The position numbers and the translations under genes were made by a program. The notes under the pieces are model-generated. The model was given only the letters and a program-made list of their open reading frames with translations, had not been told where the DNA came from and made no database searches. From JAMIFN01 sp964544605 (lineage in GTDB: Bacteria; Pseudomonadota; Gammaproteobacteria; Burkholderiales; Burkholderiaceae_C), in NCBI GenBank assembly GCA_964544605.1, contig CAZJBX010000038.1, positions 1 through 15,303 on the forward strand: DNA of 15,303 bases, given 5' to 3'. Positions 6,951 to 14,043 of this stretch are shown here, piece after piece. The stretch's first letter is position 1, and each line of letters starts with the position of its first letter.

Positions 6951-9554
6951 ATGTCCGTCCCTGAGACCCCCGACCTTTCCGCGCACACGCCGATGATGCA
7001 GCAGTATTGGCGCATCAAGGCCGAACACCCGCACACGCTGCTGTTCTACCGCATGGGGGATTTTTACGAGCTGTTCTACCAAGACGCCATCCGCGCCGCC
7101 CGTTTGCTGGGCATTACCCTGACCACGCGCGGCCAATCGGCGGGTGAGCCTGTAGAAATGGCGGGCGTGCCTTTTCATGCCGCTGAAAGCTATTTGGCCC
7201 GCCTGTTGGCCTTGGGCGAATCCGTTGCCATTTGCGAGCAAATGGGCGAAGCGGGCGCAGGCAAAGGCCCGATGGAGCGCAAGGTGCTGCGCGTGCTCAC
7301 GCCCGGCACCTTGACCGATGGCGCTTTGATTGGCGGCGACAAACGCAGCTCCACCTTGCTGGCCGTACACCACGGCGGGCGCAACCGCCTGGGCCTGGCT
7401 TGGCTGGCCCTGAGCCAAGGCGAGGTCTTTCTGGCCGAATGCACAGCCGATGAACTGCCCACTTGGTTGGGCCGTATTCTGCCCAGTGAATTGGTCTATG
7501 CCAGCAATGTGAGTGCCCACTTTGAGCAGCAATTGGCGCAGGCCAAAACGCAATTTGGCTTTGCCTTGGCGCTGCGCCCCGATTACCAGTTTGAGCCCAG
7601 TTTGGGCCACAGCCAGCTCTGCGCCCACTTGGGCACACAGGGCTTGCAAGCCTTTGGCGCAGAAGGCGTACCCTTGGCCCATGCCGCCGCCAGCGCCCTG
7701 CTGCATTACGCCGAGCACACCCAGGGCCAGGCGCTCAACCACATCCACAGCCTGCGCTTGGCCCATGCGGACGCCGTGGTGCAATTGCCGCTGGCGACGC
7801 AGCGCAATTTAGAGCTGACGCAAACCCTGGGCGGCGAGGACAGCCCCACCCTGCTGAGCCTGCTCGACACCTGCATGACGGGCATGGGCAGCCGCCTGCT
7901 CAAAAGCTGGCTGCTGGCGCCTGAGCGCGAGCGCAGCGTGGCCACGGCGCGGCTCGATGCCATTGACAGCTTGCGTGAGGCCGACAAAGCGGCCGCCCTG
8001 CGTCAGTTGCTCAAGGGCATGAACGATGTCGAGCGCCTCTCGGCCCGCATTGCGCTGCGTCAAATCCGCCCGCGCGAGTTACTGGCCTTGCTGCAATCTT
8101 TGGCCAAGGCCACAGAAATGGCCGCCTTTTTGCAAGCCCAAGCGCCGCATTTGGCGCAAGCCCTGCCGCTGCAATGCCCGCCTGAATGCGGCCAGCTTTT
8201 GCAAGCGGCCATTGCGCCCGACTGCCCCGCCCAAGTGCGCGAGGGCGGCGTGTTTGCCACCGGCTTTGATGCCGAGTTGGACGAGCTGCGCGCCATCAGC
8301 AGCAACGCCGATGCCTATTTGCTGGCGCTAGAGGCGCAAGAGCGCGAGGCCACCGGCATTGCCAACCTCAAGGTGCAGTTCAACAAAGTGCATGGCTTTT
8401 ACATTGAAGTCAGCCAAGGTCAACTGGCCCATGTGCCTGAGCACTACCGCCGCCGCCAAACTTTAAAAAACGCCGAGCGCTTCATCACGCCCGAACTCAA
8501 AGCCTTTGAGGACAAGGCGCTATCGGCGCAAGAGCGCGCCTTGGCCCGCGAGAAGTGGCTGTACGAGCAACTGCAAGAGCAACTGCAAGGCTTTGTGCCG
8601 CATTTGAGCGCCAGCGCCCGCAGCTTGGCCCAGCTCGATGCCCTGGCTTGCTTGGCCGAGCGCTCACTCAGCCTCAACTGGTGCCGCCCCACTTACAGCC
8701 ACGAGGTCGGCATCGCCATTGAAGCGGGCCGCCACCCCGTGGTGGAAGACCGCTTGGCCGCCAGCAGCAAAGGCAGCTTTTGCGCCAACGATTGCAGCCT
8801 GAATGCCAAGCACTACTTCAGCCTGATTACTGGGCCGAATATGGGCGGTAAATCCACCTATATGCGGCAAGTGGCCTTGATTGCCCTACTCGCCTGCATG
8901 GGCAGCTTTGTGCCCGCAGCGGCCTGCCGCGTGGGGCCAATTGACGCCATCCACACCCGCATTGGCGCGGCCGATGACTTGGCCAATGCGCAATCCACCT
9001 TCATGCTGGAAATGGTGGAAGCGGCGCACATCCTGCGCCATGCCACGCCGCAATCTTTGGTGCTGATGGACGAAATTGGCCGTGGCACTTCCACCGAAGA
9101 CGGCTTGGCCTTGGCCGCCGCCATTGCCCACCATTTGCACCACAAAGTGCAGGCTTTGACCCTGTTTGCCACGCATTATTTTGAGCTGACCGAGCTGCCT
9201 GCCACCTGCGCACAAATGCGCAATTTCCACTTCAGCGCCGTCAAACAAGGCCACGGCATCACCTTTTTGCACAGCCTGCAAGCTGGCCCTGCCGACCGCA
9301 GCCACGGCGTCGAAGTGGCGCAACTGGCGGGCGTGCCCGCCGCCGTCATCAAGCAAGCCCGCGCCAGCCTAGCGGCCATGCAAGAGCGCCGCTTGGGTGC
9401 GCAAACGCAGGGGGATATCTTCATGCAAGCCGCCGCCGAGGAAGATGAGGCCAGCCCCAGCGCCGTGGAAGCGCGCTTGGCCAGCATCCACCCCGATGCC
9501 CTCAGCCCCAAAGAGGCGCTGGACGCCCTATACCAATTGAAACAACTGCTTTAA
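6951..9554 (+). CDS. mutS: DNA mismatch repair protein MutS
   Basis: An 867-residue, full-length MutS (E. coli 853) that recognises base mismatches and small loops and recruits MutL. Domain I carries the mismatch-probing Phe38-Tyr39-Glu40 in RMGDFYELF. The connector and core/lever/clamp regions occupy roughly 130-580, with the well-conserved FNKVHGFYIEVS segment. The ATPase domain has Walker A GPNMGGKST (628-636), the STFMLEM segment, and Walker B LVLMDEIGRGTST with Asp707 and Glu708, followed by the ATHYFELTEL motif. The C-terminal tail ends with a typical helix (ALYQLKQLL). ATG 6951 is chosen over a TTG at 6939 because it is a standard codon just ahead of the conserved region; there is no clear Shine-Dalgarno for either. 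It is divergent from tsaE. The next gene starts 9 nt after its stop, so they are probably co-transcribed. Confidence 0.98.
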   Translation: MSVPETPDLSAHTPMMQQYWRIKAEHPHTLLFYRMGDFYELFYQDAIRAARLLGITLTTRGQSAGEPVEMAGVPFHAAESYLARLLALGESVAICEQMGEAGAGKGPMERKVLRVLTPGTLTDGALIGGDKRSSTLLAVHHGGRNRLGLAWLALSQGEVFLAECTADELPTWLGRILPSELVYASNVSAHFEQQLAQAKTQFGFALALRPDYQFEPSLGHSQLCAHLGTQGLQAFGAEGVPLAHAAASALLHYAEHTQGQALNHIHSLRLAHADAVVQLPLATQRNLELTQTLGGEDSPTLLSLLDTCMTGMGSRLLKSWLLAPERERSVATARLDAIDSLREADKAAALRQLLKGMNDVERLSARIALRQIRPRELLALLQSLAKATEMAAFLQAQAPHLAQALPLQCPPECGQLLQAAIAPDCPAQVREGGVFATGFDAELDELRAISSNADAYLLALEAQEREATGIANLKVQFNKVHGFYIEVSQGQLAHVPEHYRRRQTLKNAERFITPELKAFEDKALSAQERALAREKWLYEQLQEQLQGFVPHLSASARSLAQLDALACLAERSLSLNWCRPTYSHEVGIAIEAGRHPVVEDRLAASSKGSFCANDCSLNAKHYFSLITGPNMGGKSTYMRQVALIALLACMGSFVPAAACRVGPIDAIHTRIGAADDLANAQSTFMLEMVEAAHILRHATPQSLVLMDEIGRGTSTEDGLALAAAIAHHLHHKVQALTLFATHYFELTELPATCAQMRNFHFSAVKQGHGITFLHSLQAGPADRSHGVEVAQLAGVPAAVIKQARASLAAMQERRLGAQTQGDIFMQAAAEEDEASPSAVEARLASIHPDALSPKEALDALYQLKQLL

Positions 9555-9563
9555 GCTGCCGCC

Positions 9564-10613
9564 ATGAAGCCCAAGCGCAAACAACCCGCCCCCAGCAAAG
9601 GCAACTTCAGCGCGCGCCAAGCCGTTGAGCAGCTCAACGCCGCGCTGGAATACTCGCTGCTGCGCGAGCCGCATGTGCGCAGCCAGCAATCGCAGCACGA
9701 CGCGCGTTTGTTTGGCCGCCCGCTATCGGGCTGGCGCTTGAAGGTTTACACCATCATTTTTGAGGCCGACACCCCTGCTGGCCGCATGTTCGATATTGGC
9801 CTCATCATCATGGTGCTGATGAGCATCATCGCCGTGGTGACGGACAGCATCCCCTTCTTCCACCGCCACTTTGGTTCCCAACTCGGCGGCCTAGAGTGGA
9901 TGTTCACCATCGTCTTCACCATTGAATACATCTTGCGCTTGGTGTGCGTGCGCAAGCCCATGGCCTATGTCACCAGCTTCAACGGCTTGGTGGATTTGTT
10001 CTCCATCCTACCCAGCTACCTCTGGCTGCTGTTTCCGCACGCGGGCTTCCTCATGAGCATCCGCATCTTGCGCCTGCTGCGCATCTTCCGCATCTTCAAA
10101 CTGGTGCGCTATGTGGAAGCCTACCAATCACTGGGCCGCGCCCTGCTAGAGAGCCGCTTCAAAATCACCGTCTTCCTCTCCATCGCCATGATGATGGTGC
10201 TCATCATCGGCACCCTCATCTACATTGTGGAAGGCCCCGCCCACGGCTTCACCAGCATCCCCACCGCCATGTATTGGGCCATCACCACCATCACCACCGT
10301 GGGCTATGGCGATTTGGCACCGAAAACCGAGCTGGGCCGCCTCATCGCCTCTGCCGCCATGATGATCGGTTGGTCCATCATCGCCGTGCCCACGGCCATC
10401 GTCACCGCTGAAATTGGCAGTATGCGCCATGTGCAGCCCAAAGACATCACCACCCGCACCTGCCACGCCTGCCTCAGTGAAGGCCACAAACGCAGCGCCC
10501 ACTACTGCTACAAATGCGGCGCTGAACTCCCCCCTTACATTGAAACCAAAGAAGAACTAGAAGAAGCCTTGCAAGCAGCCCACACCGCCGCCACGCCCAA
10601 AGAGCAGCCCTAA
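9564..10613 (+). CDS. Voltage-gated-type potassium channel with C-terminal zinc ribbon
   Basis: A 349-residue protein of the ion-transport (Kv-like) family. A cytoplasmic N-terminus (1-72) precedes S1-S6. S4 carries regularly spaced charges, Arg167, Arg170, Arg173, Arg176, Lys179 and Arg182, every third residue, as in voltage sensors. The pore helix leads to the K+ selectivity filter TTVGYGD (244-250), and S6 ends near residue 283. The C-terminus has CxxC-x(11)-CxxC (Cys300, 303, 315, 318), a likely zinc ribbon, followed by an acidic helix (327-339). Zinc binding is inferred from spacing; a regulatory or assembly role is a guess. ATG 9564 lies 9 nt after the mutS stop codon, with no strong ribosome site, suggesting read-through coupling with mutS. 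Potassium selectivity is well supported; voltage gating is likely but not proven. Confidence 0.93.
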   Translation: MKPKRKQPAPSKGNFSARQAVEQLNAALEYSLLREPHVRSQQSQHDARLFGRPLSGWRLKVYTIIFEADTPAGRMFDIGLIIMVLMSIIAVVTDSIPFFHRHFGSQLGGLEWMFTIVFTIEYILRLVCVRKPMAYVTSFNGLVDLFSILPSYLWLLFPHAGFLMSIRILRLLRIFRIFKLVRYVEAYQSLGRALLESRFKITVFLSIAMMMVLIIGTLIYIVEGPAHGFTSIPTAMYWAITTITTVGYGDLAPKTELGRLIASAAMMIGWSIIAVPTAIVTAEIGSMRHVQPKDITTRTCHACLSEGHKRSAHYCYKCGAELPPYIETKEELEEALQAAHTAATPKEQP

Positions 10614-10634
10614 GCCCCAACCCAAGCACAGGGG

Positions 10635-10640
10635 GATAAT
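10635..10640 (+). promoter_or_regulatory. Candidate -10 box GATAAT upstream of the DUF493 gene
   Basis: GATAATGGC in the 69-bp gap after the channel gene, 42 nt before ATG 10683. It resembles the -10 motifs ahead of the Ig lipoprotein, lptC and mutS genes. No -35 is visible. It would give the DUF493-CbiM-like-lipB group its own promoter. Confidence 0.3.
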
Positions 10641-10682
10641 GGCAGCCATTGCATTGCGGCGTTCACGCCCCATCTATGCCCC

Positions 10683-10982
10683 ATGACCATCCACTGCCCT
10701 TTGCTTATGAACCCCAATGAGCCACCCAAGTCTTTGATTGACTTCCCCTGCGCCTTCCCCATCAAAGTCATGGGCGTGAATGAGGACGCTTTTTTGCCCA
10801 CCATGCTTGAAGTCGTGCGGCTGCACTGCCCTGAATTCGATGCCGACTGCATCGTCACACGCGAAAGCTCAGGCGGCAAATACCTCGGCCTGACGCTGAC
10901 CGTGCAGGCGCAAAACCAAGACCACCTCGACGACATCTACCGCGCCCTCACTGGCCACCCCATGGCCAAATATGTGCTGTAA
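10683..10982 (+). CDS. ybeD: DUF493 family protein (YbeD-like, UPF0250)
   Basis: A 99-residue protein with the YbeD pattern: FPCAFPIKVMG (20-30), an amphipathic helix with VVRLHCP, beta strands with SSGGKYLGLTLTV, and the C-terminal strand ending KYVL, like RMVL in E. coli YbeD (87 residues). The fold is a small ferredoxin-like ACT-type domain; the biochemical role is not established. The gene is commonly next to lipB, and lipB is two genes downstream here. ATG 10683 is used, but ATG 10707 (Met9), closer to the family's usual length, is equally possible; neither has a strong Shine-Dalgarno. Confidence 0.9.
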   Translation: MTIHCPLLMNPNEPPKSLIDFPCAFPIKVMGVNEDAFLPTMLEVVRLHCPEFDADCIVTRESSGGKYLGLTLTVQAQNQDHLDDIYRALTGHPMAKYVL

Positions 10983-10994
10983 GGGCCGCGCCTG

Positions 10995-11636
10995 ATGCCA
11001 CTGGAAGCCGCGCTCAGTCTGCTCGCCTTGGGTTTGGCCCTGAGCCTGCGGCCCTGGCGCTTGCTGCGCGCACGGCCTACTCTGGCCAGCCCCCTATTCG
11101 GCCTCAGCCTGCTGCTGCCCTTTCTCTGGGCCCTGCCCTACGCCCTGCCCGCCAAAAGCATCGCGCCGCATTGGTCGGCCGCGCCACTGGCCATGCTGCT
11201 GCTGGGCTGGCCCATTGCCGTGCCGCTCTTCTTTTTGGCCGCGCTATTGGTCTATGCCTTAACGCCTGCCGAACCCCAAGCCGCCCTGCAACTGCTGTTC
11301 TGGCAAGGCATCTTGCCCGCCTCGTTTGCCCTCATTCCGGGCTGGCTGATTCGCCGCTTCAAACTGCTGCATTTGTTTGCCTACACCTTGGGCCGCGCCT
11401 TCATAGGCACCGTGCTCAGCGTGTTTGCCGCCTATGTGCTGGCCCACTTCTGGGGCGTGCCGCTGCTGAATTTGCGCGACACCTCCCTCTCCCTCATTGG
11501 CCTGTGGCTGCTCTCTTGGGGCGACGGCATCATCACAGGCATGGTCGTCACCATTTTTGCGGTGTACAAACCGCAGTGGGTCGCCACTTGGTCTGACCAG
11601 CTCTACATCCCACAAGATCAAACAAAACAGCCATGA
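10995..11636 (+). CDS. Multi-pass membrane protein, COG3235 / CbiM-like (ECF transporter permease-like)
   Basis: A 213-residue hydrophobic protein with about six membrane segments. The C-terminal block GDGIITGMVVTIFAVYKPQW (about 177-196), followed by a short polar tail, and the internal GWPIAVPLFFLAALLVY segment, resemble proteobacterial proteins grouped as COG3235, often annotated as energy-coupling-factor permeases related to CbiM. I recognise the family by pattern, not by alignment. CbiM proteins take up Co2+ or Ni2+ with partner subunits; the usual N-terminal metal-binding HIM motif and the CbiN/Q/O partners are absent here, so transport is doubtful. It starts 12 nt after the DUF493 stop codon and overlaps lipB by ATGA, so the three are one operon. 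Its position inside the ybeD-lipB neighbourhood is unusual. Confidence 0.7.
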   Translation: MPLEAALSLLALGLALSLRPWRLLRARPTLASPLFGLSLLLPFLWALPYALPAKSIAPHWSAAPLAMLLLGWPIAVPLFFLAALLVYALTPAEPQAALQLLFWQGILPASFALIPGWLIRRFKLLHLFAYTLGRAFIGTVLSVFAAYVLAHFWGVPLLNLRDTSLSLIGLWLLSWGDGIITGMVVTIFAVYKPQWVATWSDQLYIPQDQTKQP

Positions 11637-12310
11637 CCCGCCGCCCTGAATGCCTGCTGAAACAACTGGGCACCGTCGATTACGCCGACAGCTACGCCGC
11701 CATGCGCCGCTTCACCGATGAGCGCGGCCCCGACACGCCCGACGAAATTTGGTTCTGCCAGCACCCACCCGTCTTCACCCAAGGCTTGGCCGGCAGAGCC
11801 GAGCACCTGCTTGCCACCAGCGCCATACCCGTGGTGCAAAGCAACCGTGGCGGGCAAGTCACCTACCACGGGCCGGGGCAAATCGTTGCCTACCCCCTGC
11901 TCGATTTGCAGCGCCGTGGCTACTTCGTCAAAGAATATGTGTACAAGCTGGAAGAAGCCCTGATACGCACCTTGGCCGAATTCGGCTTAACAGGCCACCG
12001 CGTGCGCGGCGCACCCGGCGTCTATGTGCGGCGCAGCGCCCCCGCCAGCCACGCCCGCCTCAGCGACGCGGAAAACAGCATCCACAACCCCGACCTCGGC
12101 AAAATCGCGGCGCTGGGCATCAAAGTCAGCCGCCACCGCAGCTACCACGGTCTGGCCCTCAATGTCGCCATGGATTTGACCCCCTACCGCCTCATCAACC
12201 CCTGCGGCTACGCCGGCCTAGAAACCGTGGACATGCAAAGCTGCGGCGCAAATGCCCCCTTTGAAGCGGTTGAAGCCGTGCTGGCGCAGCAGCTCCTGCG
12301 CTGGCTGTAA
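11633..12310 (+). CDS. lipB: Lipoyl(octanoyl) transferase LipB
   Basis: A 225-residue enzyme that moves octanoyl groups from acyl carrier protein to lipoyl domains of 2-oxoacid dehydrogenases and the glycine cleavage H protein. The hallmark motif RGGQVTYHGPGQIVAYPL (72-89), the GKIAALGIKVSR segment with Lys164, and NPCGYAG with Cys191 are all present; Lys and Cys form the catalytic pair. Length is normal. A short insertion near 134-150 (a Ser/Ala-rich loop) precedes the GKIAALG motif. The start ATG overlaps the stop of the upstream membrane-protein gene (ATGA). lipA, which adds the sulfurs and usually follows lipB, is not present downstream in this window; instead a palindromic repeat region follows. 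Confidence 0.96.
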   Translation: MTRRPECLLKQLGTVDYADSYAAMRRFTDERGPDTPDEIWFCQHPPVFTQGLAGRAEHLLATSAIPVVQSNRGGQVTYHGPGQIVAYPLLDLQRRGYFVKEYVYKLEEALIRTLAEFGLTGHRVRGAPGVYVRRSAPASHARLSDAENSIHNPDLGKIAALGIKVSRHRSYHGLALNVAMDLTPYRLINPCGYAGLETVDMQSCGANAPFEAVEAVLAQQLLRWL

Positions 12311-12331
12311 ATACAGGGCTTGCGCCCGCCT

Positions 12332-12475
12332 GTCATTGCGGCCCCTACTACTTCGGCATTGCACCCCCCTCGCTGCCTCGTCATTGCGGCCCCCACTGCC
12401 TCGTCATTGCGGCCCCCGAGCCGCAATCTCGGCTTTTCGTTGCGATTGAGATTGCCACTCAAGCCCGCAATGACG
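12332..12475. repeat. REP-like palindromic element with partial tandem copies of its end
   Basis: Between lipB and the TM2 gene. The motif GTCATTGCGGCCCC occurs three times (12332-12345, 12380-12393, 12403-12416); the last two belong to a 23-bp tandem unit beginning CTGCCTCGTCATTGC. The final copy starts a long imperfect palindrome: CGTCATTGCGG (12402-12412) and GCAATCTC (12423-12430) pair with GAGATTGC (12448-12455) and CCGCAATGACG (12465-12475). This CGTCATTGCGNN...GCAATCT arrangement is like intergenic palindromic repeats seen in several bacterial genomes. No coding role is visible. Confidence 0.75.
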
Positions 12476-12520
12476 AACCTTTCTGTCGCAGCGTTTATCA
12501 TTCAGCTCATTCAATCATCT

Positions 12521-12524
12521 GGAG
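12521..12524 (+). promoter_or_regulatory. Shine-Dalgarno GGAG for the TM2 protein gene
   Basis: TCTGGAG lies 5 nt before ATG 12530. It fixes the start of the small TM2 gene and rules out the longer frame that reads through the palindromic repeats upstream. Confidence 0.8.
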
Positions 12525-12529
12525 AAAAC

Positions 12530-12742
12530 ATGTCTGACAAAAAAATCCTCATCGCCTTCCTGCTCTGCTTCTTCCTCGGCGGCTTGGGCATCCACCGCTT
12601 CTATGTCGGCAAAATCGGCACCGGCATTTTGATGCTCGTCACACTCGGCGGCCTCGGCATCTGGACGCTGATTGACCTCATCATCCTCGCCGTTGGCGCC
12701 TTCACCGACAAAGACGGCAACAAACTCACGCAATGGACCTAA
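12530..12742 (+). CDS. TM2 domain-containing small membrane protein
   Basis: A 70-residue protein with a short charged N-terminus (MSDKK), a first membrane segment (about 6-18) followed by the diagnostic GGLGIHRFYVGK motif (17-28), and a second membrane segment (about 30-55) rich in Gly and Leu with IWTLIDLI. This is the whole TM2 fold, two helices joined by a short polar turn. The biochemical role of stand-alone TM2 proteins is unknown. It has a good Shine-Dalgarno, its own terminator and no operon partner, so it is probably a single-gene transcript; no promoter could be picked out of the repeat-rich upstream region. Confidence 0.92.
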   Translation: MSDKKILIAFLLCFFLGGLGIHRFYVGKIGTGILMLVTLGGLGIWTLIDLIILAVGAFTDKDGNKLTQWT

Positions 12743-12767
12743 GCCCAAGCGCCCCACATTGCCGCCC

Positions 12768-12795
12768 AAACCAGTGCCACTGCACTGGTTTTTTT
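12768..12795 (+). terminator. Rho-independent terminator after the TM2 gene
   Basis: A perfect 10-bp stem, AAACCAGTGC (12768-12777) with GCACTGGTTT (12782-12791), has loop CACT and a run of seven T. It lies between convergent TM2 and pdxJ genes; the left A-run is short, so it mainly serves the plus strand. Confidence 0.9.
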
Positions 12796-12833
12796 ATGGC
12801 CGCAATGGTGCACTTTTACCGAATGGCGGTCCC

Positions 12834-13571
12834 TCAAGCCAAGGCAGCCAAATAGGCCCGCACGGCGGCGGCGTAGCCCATTTCTAAGGCATCGCCGATG
12901 AAGGCGTGGCCGATGGAGACTTCCGCCAATTGCGGGATGCTGCGGACAAAAAGGGGCAGGTTGTCAAGGTTGAGGTCGTGGCCTGCATTGATGCCCAAGC
13001 CCACATCAGCGGCGGCTTGCGCAGCGGCTTGAAATTGCTGCAATACGGCCGCTCGGCTGGCCGTGCCAAAGGCTTGAAACCACGGCTCGGTATAGAGCTC
13101 GACGCGGTCTGCGCCGAGGGCTTTGACCGCCGCCATGTGCTGCGGCTGGGCATCCATAAAGAGGCTGACGCGCACGCCCAGGCTTTGGCATTCGGCAATG
13201 AGGGGGCGCAGGATGTCGGCCTGGCCGATGGGGTCCCAGCCGTGGTCTGAGGTGCTTTGCTCCACACTATCGGGCACAAAGGTGGCCTGATGCGGGCGCA
13301 CGGCGCGAATGATGTCCATGAGGTTGTGCAGGGGGTTGCCCTCAATATTGAATTCGCGCTGGGGCCAAGCCTGCATGAGCTGGGCCAGCTCGGTGACATC
13401 GTGGCGGCGGATGTGGCGCTCGTCAGGCCGAGGGTGGATGGTGATGCCATTCGCGCCCGCCTCAAGGCAGAGTTGGGCGGCACGCAGCACAGAGGGCTGA
13501 CCGTGCTCGCGGCTGTTGCGCAGCAGGGCGACTTTGTTGACATTGACAGAGAGTTGGGCGTTTTGCTTCAT
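12834..13571 (-). CDS. pdxJ: Pyridoxine 5'-phosphate synthase PdxJ
   Basis: A 245-residue TIM-barrel enzyme that condenses 1-deoxy-D-xylulose 5-phosphate with 3-amino-2-oxopropyl phosphate to give pyridoxine 5'-phosphate (vitamin B6 synthesis). Motifs in order: LSVNVNKVALLRNSR (7-21), TIHPRPDERHI (44-54), FNIEGNP (74-80), ELYTEPW (158-164), GLGINAGHDLN (191-201) and VSIGHAFIGDALEMG (218-232). His46, Glu77 and His198 match the E. coli catalytic residues His45, Glu72 and His193. Start ATG 13571 is used; a TTG at 13586 in frame is less likely. No Shine-Dalgarno is seen, and CACAAT lies just upstream. In many betaproteobacteria pdxJ sits with recO and acpS; here it stands alone. Confidence 0.97.
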   Translation of the reverse strand: MKQNAQLSVNVNKVALLRNSREHGQPSVLRAAQLCLEAGANGITIHPRPDERHIRRHDVTELAQLMQAWPQREFNIEGNPLHNLMDIIRAVRPHQATFVPDSVEQSTSDHGWDPIGQADILRPLIAECQSLGVRVSLFMDAQPQHMAAVKALGADRVELYTEPWFQAFGTASRAAVLQQFQAAAQAAADVGLGINAGHDLNLDNLPLFVRSIPQLAEVSIGHAFIGDALEMGYAAAVRAYLAALA

Positions 13572-13577
13572 GCGCTT

Positions 13578-13583
13578 ATTGTG
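13578..13583 (-). promoter_or_regulatory. Candidate -10 box CACAAT directly upstream of pdxJ
   Basis: On the minus strand CACAAT lies 6 nt before ATG 13571, placing a start of transcription at about the start codon. There is no Shine-Dalgarno and no clear -35. Weak on its own; noted because lptC shows the same arrangement. Confidence 0.22.
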
Positions 13584-13650
13584 CAATGAATGCTGGGTGC
13601 GCCGTGATTGCGGTTTTTTGGCTGCGCGTATTTTCGTGGGGGCGTTGAAG

Positions 13651-13944
13651 GTTTTGGAGTGCGCCGTTTAACGGCGCTTTGGGCTTCCCACACTCATTCC
13701 GGCTCTTGATCTAAAGCGGCGCGGAGCGCCGCACTCCATACGGCTAGGGTTTTGGAGTGCGCCGTTTGACGGCGCTTTGGGCTTCCCACACTCATTCCGG
13801 CTCTTGATCTAAAGCGGCGCAGAGCGCCGCACTCCATACGGCTAGGGTTTTGGAGTGCGCCGTTTAACGGCGCTTTGGGCTTCCCGCACTCATTACGGCA
13901 CTGGATCTAAAGCGGCGCGGAGCGCCGCACTCCATACGCATAGG
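13651..13944. repeat. Three tandem copies of a 98-bp palindromic repeat
   Basis: Copies begin at 13651, 13749 and 13847 with an exact 98-bp period. In copy 1 the outer ends are inverted repeats, TGGAGTGCG (13655-13663) and CGCACTCCA (13730-13738). Inside are two hairpins: GCGCCGTT-t-AACGGCGC (13661-13677) and GCGGCGC-GGA-GCGCCGC (13716-13732). Copies 1 and 2 differ at two positions, both in or near hairpin loops; copy 3 is more diverged (for example CATTACGGCACTGG in place of CATTCCGGCTCTTG). The region between pdxJ and the MaoC gene (13572-14043) otherwise shows no gene. It resembles REP/BIME-type elements; no transposase is nearby. Confidence 0.92.
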
Positions 13945-13976
13945 GCCGCCATGACGGAACTTGGAAGGCCGCATTT

Positions 13977-14004
13977 GTAGGGGCCTTGCATGCAACGCCC
14001 CTAC
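13977..14004. repeat. 28-bp near-perfect palindrome, GTAGGGGC...GCCCCTAC
   Basis: GTAGGGGC (13977-13984) and GCCCCTAC (13997-14004) flank the self-complementary core TTGCATGCAA (13986-13995), with one C/C mismatch. It lies 40 bp beyond the stop codon of the minus-strand MaoC gene, so it could fold at the 3' end of that mRNA, but it has no T-run on either side. It looks like a dispersed palindromic repeat. Confidence 0.75.
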
Positions 14005-14043
14005 TGAGTCACAGCCACGACGAAGCAAGGCCAAGCCAGGCGT

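Noticed and set aside
6918..7784. A 288-codon minus-strand open frame opposite the 5' part of mutS
   Set aside because: No family motif, Gln/Gly/His-rich antisense composition, and MutS on the other strand is beyond doubt.
12332..12475. CRISPR array
   Set aside because: The repeated motif has only three copies with unequal spacing, no unique spacers of uniform size and no cas genes; the unit is part of a palindrome.
12208..12501. A minus-strand open frame of 97 codons through the palindromic repeats after lipB
   Set aside because: Its sequence is made of the translated repeat units and overlaps lipB; nothing suggests a real protein.
13651..13944. CRISPR array or integron-type attC array
   Set aside because: The full 98-bp units are repeated end to end, leaving no variable spacers or cassettes, and there is no cas gene or integrase.
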